Source: Giesbergeria sp.
Lineage (GTDB): Bacteria; Pseudomonadota; Gammaproteobacteria; Burkholderiales; Burkholderiaceae_C
DNA: 39,589 nucleotides
Assembly (NCBI GenBank): GCA_023150295.1
Contig: JAKLLE010000031.1
Location: forward strand, 1-39,589
Reading direction: 5' to 3'
Under the pieces are notes generated by a model. The model made no database searches. It was not told the origin of the DNA and worked only from the letters and a program-made list of their open reading frames with translations. The position numbers and the translations under genes were made by a program. Of the stretch, positions 37,559-39,589 are shown piece after piece. The stretch's first letter is position 1, and every line of letters begins with the position of its first letter.

Positions 37559-37870
37559 ATGAAATACCTGCTGTGGCTGCTCAAGGCAGCCATTTTTTTC
37601 ACCCTGTTCGCCTTCGCCCTGAACAACCAACAGGACGTCACCGTGCACTTTTTCTTTGGCACGCAGTGGCGCGCCCCCCTGGTGCTTGTGGTGCTCACCG
37701 CCTTTGCCGCCGGGCTGACAACCGGCGTGCTGGGCATGGTGCCCCGCTGGTGGAAGCACCGTGCCGCCGCCCGCCAGGCGCAGGATCAACTGAGCCTGCG
37801 CGATCGCCAAGCGCCCCTGCCGCCCCAACCCGCCCCCACCAACGACAGCGCTCCGCCCCATGGAATCTGA
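37559..37870 (+). CDS. lapA: LapA domain membrane protein
   Basis: The 103-residue inner-membrane protein has two hydrophobic segments (about 3-21 and 39-60) and a basic, then Pro-rich cytoplasmic tail. LapA (YciS) acts with LapB in lipopolysaccharide assembly and control of LpxC. GGGGGAG lies 4 bases before the ATG. It overlaps lapB by 11 bases. Confidence 0.92.
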   Translation: MKYLLWLLKAAIFFTLFAFALNNQQDVTVHFFFGTQWRAPLVLVVLTAFAAGLTTGVLGMVPRWWKHRAAARQAQDQLSLRDRQAPLPPQPAPTNDSAPPHGI

Positions 37871-39020
37871 CTACGTCTGGCTCTTGCTGGGCCTGCCCGG
37901 GGCCTTTATGCTGGGCTGGGCCGCGTCGCGCATCGACCTGCGCCAGCTGCGCTCCGAAAACCGCAGCGTACCCAAGGCCTACTTCAAGGGCCTGAACTTC
38001 CTGCTCAACGAGCAGCAGGACCAGGCCATCGACGCCTTCATCGAGGCCGTGCAAAACGACCCCGACACCTCGGAGCTGCACTTCGCCCTGGGCAACCTGT
38101 TCCGCCGCCGCGGCGAATACGACCGCGCCGTGCGCGTGCACGAGCACCTGCTGCAACGCGGCGACCTCAGCCCCAAGGATCGCGACCGCGCCCAGCACGC
38201 GCTGGCACTCGACTTCCTCAAGGCGGGCCTGCTCGATCGCGCCGAAGCTGCGTTGGCACGCCTGGATGGCACGGATTTCGAGAACCCGGCCCGGCTCGCA
38301 CTGCTGGCCATCTACGAGCGCTCGCGCGACTGGCCGCAAGCCGCCGCCATTGCCCGCAAAATGCACGGCGTGCAGGGCGACTTCAGCGCCCGCCAGGCCC
38401 ACTACCTGTGCGAGCAGGCCACCGAGCGCCTGGCCCAGCAGGATTGCGCCGGTGCGCTGGATCTGCTGGCCCAGGCCCAGGCCATAGCCCCCCAGGCCGC
38501 CCGCCCGCGTGTGGATCTGGCACGGCTGCACATGCAGCAAGGCCGGTGCGACGCCGCCTTTGGCACACTGCGCAAACTGGCCATCGAAACCCCTGCCGCC
38601 CTGCCGCTGGCCGCCACGCTGCTGACCGACGCAGCCCTGCGCTGCGGCAAGGCCGACCAGGCGCAGGCACTGCTGCAAGACCACTACCAACAGTCGCCTT
38701 CGCTCGATGTGCTGGACGCCATCATTGCGCTGCACCGCGCTGCCCACCCCAGCGGCGACGGCCAGGCAGGCCGGGAGTGGTACCTGCGCCACCTGAAAAA
38801 CGACCCCTCGCTGGTCGCCGCCGCCAAATGGCTGGCCGGTGAACGGCTGGAGCACGAGGAACACCACCGCGAAGTCCAGCGCGCACTGGACCACGCCACC
38901 CTGCCCCTCACGCGCTACCGCTGCGCCGCCTGCGGCTTCGAGGCTCGCCAGCACTTCTGGCAATGCCCAGGCTGCCAGTCCTGGGACAGCTACCCGGCCC
39001 GGCGCATCGAAGAACTTTGA
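37860..39020 (+). CDS. lapB: lipopolysaccharide assembly protein B (TPR + rubredoxin-type zinc domain)
   Basis: LapB (YciM) is anchored in the inner membrane and delivers LpxC to FtsH for degradation, setting the LPS level. The 386-residue protein (E. coli 389) has an N-terminal membrane helix (about 4-22), a series of TPR repeats (about 40-340, e.g. SELHFALGNLFRRRGEYDRAV) and a C-terminal metal-binding domain with C355, C358, C369 and C372 (CAACGF, WQCPGC). Overlap with lapA indicates coupled translation. Confidence 0.96.
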   Translation: MESDYVWLLLGLPGAFMLGWAASRIDLRQLRSENRSVPKAYFKGLNFLLNEQQDQAIDAFIEAVQNDPDTSELHFALGNLFRRRGEYDRAVRVHEHLLQRGDLSPKDRDRAQHALALDFLKAGLLDRAEAALARLDGTDFENPARLALLAIYERSRDWPQAAAIARKMHGVQGDFSARQAHYLCEQATERLAQQDCAGALDLLAQAQAIAPQAARPRVDLARLHMQQGRCDAAFGTLRKLAIETPAALPLAATLLTDAALRCGKADQAQALLQDHYQQSPSLDVLDAIIALHRAAHPSGDGQAGREWYLRHLKNDPSLVAAAKWLAGERLEHEEHHREVQRALDHATLPLTRYRCAACGFEARQHFWQCPGCQSWDSYPARRIEEL

Positions 39021-39038
39021 CCCCCTCGGGCCACCGCC

Positions 39039-39401
39039 ATGCTGAAAAAACTCCTCGTTCTGCTCTCCCTGTGCTGCGCCGCCTTGGCCTACGCCGCCGT
39101 CGATGTGAACCAGGCCAGCGAGGCCGAGCTCGACAGCATCAAGGGCATCGGCCCGGCCATGTCGACCCGCATCCTGCAGGAACGCGAAAAAGCCCCGTTC
39201 AAGGACTGGGCCGATCTGATCGAGCGTGTGCAGGGCGTGGGCGAAGGCAGCGCGGCCAGGCTTTCGGCCGAGGGCCTGCGCGTCAACGGCCGCACTTTCA
39301 AGAAGGCCAAGGCCCCCAAGACCCCGCGCAAGCAGCGCCAGGCCCAGGAGCCCGCAGCCGCCCAGGATGTGCGGCCACCGGAAACAGCGGCGAGTCAATA
39401 G
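39039..39401 (+). CDS. ComEA-like helix-hairpin-helix protein
   Basis: The 120-residue exported protein has a signal peptide (about 1-19, cleavage after AYA) and a helix-hairpin-helix region VDVNQASEAELDSIKGIGPAMSTRI...GVGEGSAARL (about 21-80). A basic, then Ala/Pro-rich tail follows. The fold matches the DNA-binding part of ComEA, which holds incoming DNA in the periplasm during natural transformation. A role in competence is plausible but unproven. It follows lapB by 18 bases. Confidence 0.88.
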   Translation: MLKKLLVLLSLCCAALAYAAVDVNQASEAELDSIKGIGPAMSTRILQEREKAPFKDWADLIERVQGVGEGSAARLSAEGLRVNGRTFKKAKAPKTPRKQRQAQEPAAAQDVRPPETAASQ

Positions 39402-39414
39402 TCGTCCAACAGCA

Positions 39415-39475
39415 TTTGCCATGCTTTGCATAGCTACTGGCGCTTATTGGCAAAGCGCCAGGGGGCTATTTTGCT
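39415..39475 (+). repeat. dispersed two-hairpin repeat, copy after the ComEA-like gene
   Basis: The second stem is the longest of the family: CTGGCGCTT (39437-39445), a 7-nt loop and AAGCGCCAG (39453-39461), 9 perfect pairs. Upstream is the head GCATAGCTAC and downstream the tail GGGGGCTATTTTG. It lies 14 bases past the ComEA-like stop and contains the stop of a possible minus-strand gene. Confidence 0.82.
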
Positions 39476-39589
39476 TGCAAATCCAATTCCCAGGCCCGCC
39501 CAGGGTTGGGCGCAGGCATGGCCCGTGACAGTGGCCATCACGGCCCAAGCTGCCATGCCTTGGGTCAGGGCCGGTCGCAAGCGTCCTCC
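39434..39589 (-). CDS. possible 3' end of an unidentified minus-strand gene (partial)
   Basis: A minus-strand frame is open from the window edge to TAG 39436-39434 and gives 51 residues, including a hydrophobic stretch GMAAWAVMATVTG and the end FANKRQ. Family not recognised. The last dozen codons and the stop lie inside the dispersed repeat. It is too short to be sure it is a gene. Confidence 0.3.
   Translation of the reverse strand, partial: GGRLRPALTQGMAAWAVMATVTGHACAQPWAGLGIGFASKIAPWRFANKRQ

Noticed and set aside
1-39589. tRNA, rRNA, riboswitch, integrase or insertion sequence
   Set aside because: No cloverleaf, rRNA segment, known riboswitch core or transposase/integrase protein was recognised by eye on either strand.

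Overview
The window is high-GC chromosomal DNA from a betaproteobacterium, most likely family Comamonadaceae (Acidovorax/Delftia/Comamonas-like). The main grounds are the single-chain AroA-Cmk fusion, the E3 subunit carrying its own lipoyl domain, the gyrA-serC-pheA-tyrA-aroA/cmk-rpsA-ihfB gene order and the OmpA-family protein with WKNGTNELCW motifs. The genus is inference. Nearly all sequence is coding. No rRNA, tRNA, CRISPR, prophage or insertion sequence was seen, and no gap between genes exceeds about 300 bases.

Layout. (1) 239-6163, minus: pyruvate dehydrogenase operon aceE-aceF-lpdA, closed by a strong hairpin terminator. (2) 6331-9506, plus: a divergent PAS-type sensor kinase and a FixJ/NarL-type response regulator that overlap by ATGA. 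(3) 9580-13314, plus: folD, prlC and an exported glutaredoxin-like protein. (4) 13324-15116: rpiA (minus) and pyrD (plus), divergent with 35 bp between them. (5) 15113-16138, minus: a small membrane-protein operon resembling yqjD-yqjE-yqjK. (6) 16264-25187, minus: seven tightly packed genes for beta-oxidation (two acyl-CoA dehydrogenases, thiolase, FadB-like enzyme, alpha-methylacyl-CoA racemase-like protein), then an acetylpolyamine amidohydrolase-like enzyme and an LhgO-like FAD oxidoreductase. A divergent TetR regulator lies at 25442-26086. (7) 26344-26976, minus: OmpA-family protein. (8) 27203-39401, plus: gyrA, serC, pheA, tyrA, aroA-cmk, rpsA, ihfB, lapA, lapB and a ComEA-like protein.

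Two regulatory signals stand out. The same 16-bp inverted repeat, GGTAAT-N4-ATTACC, occurs once in front of the beta-oxidation operon and once abutting the tetR start codon. This gives a simple model of TetR autoregulation plus operon control. A good sigma70-type promoter (TTGATT-17-TACAAT) lies inside the cmk coding part, upstream of rpsA.

The most unusual feature is a dispersed family of about 55-65 nt AT-richer elements made of two hairpins: GCTAT-N7-ATAGC, then a GCGC-based stem with a 7-nt loop. I count eight copies (one with a long internal hairpin) and one half copy. Several sit between genes (after the response regulator, prlC, gyrA and comEA-like genes). Four lie in frame inside protein genes: lpdA, aceF, the FAD oxidoreductase and aroA. 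In the first three the element is read in the same antisense frame and gives related peptides. The pattern recalls the Rickettsia palindromic elements, which insert into open reading frames.
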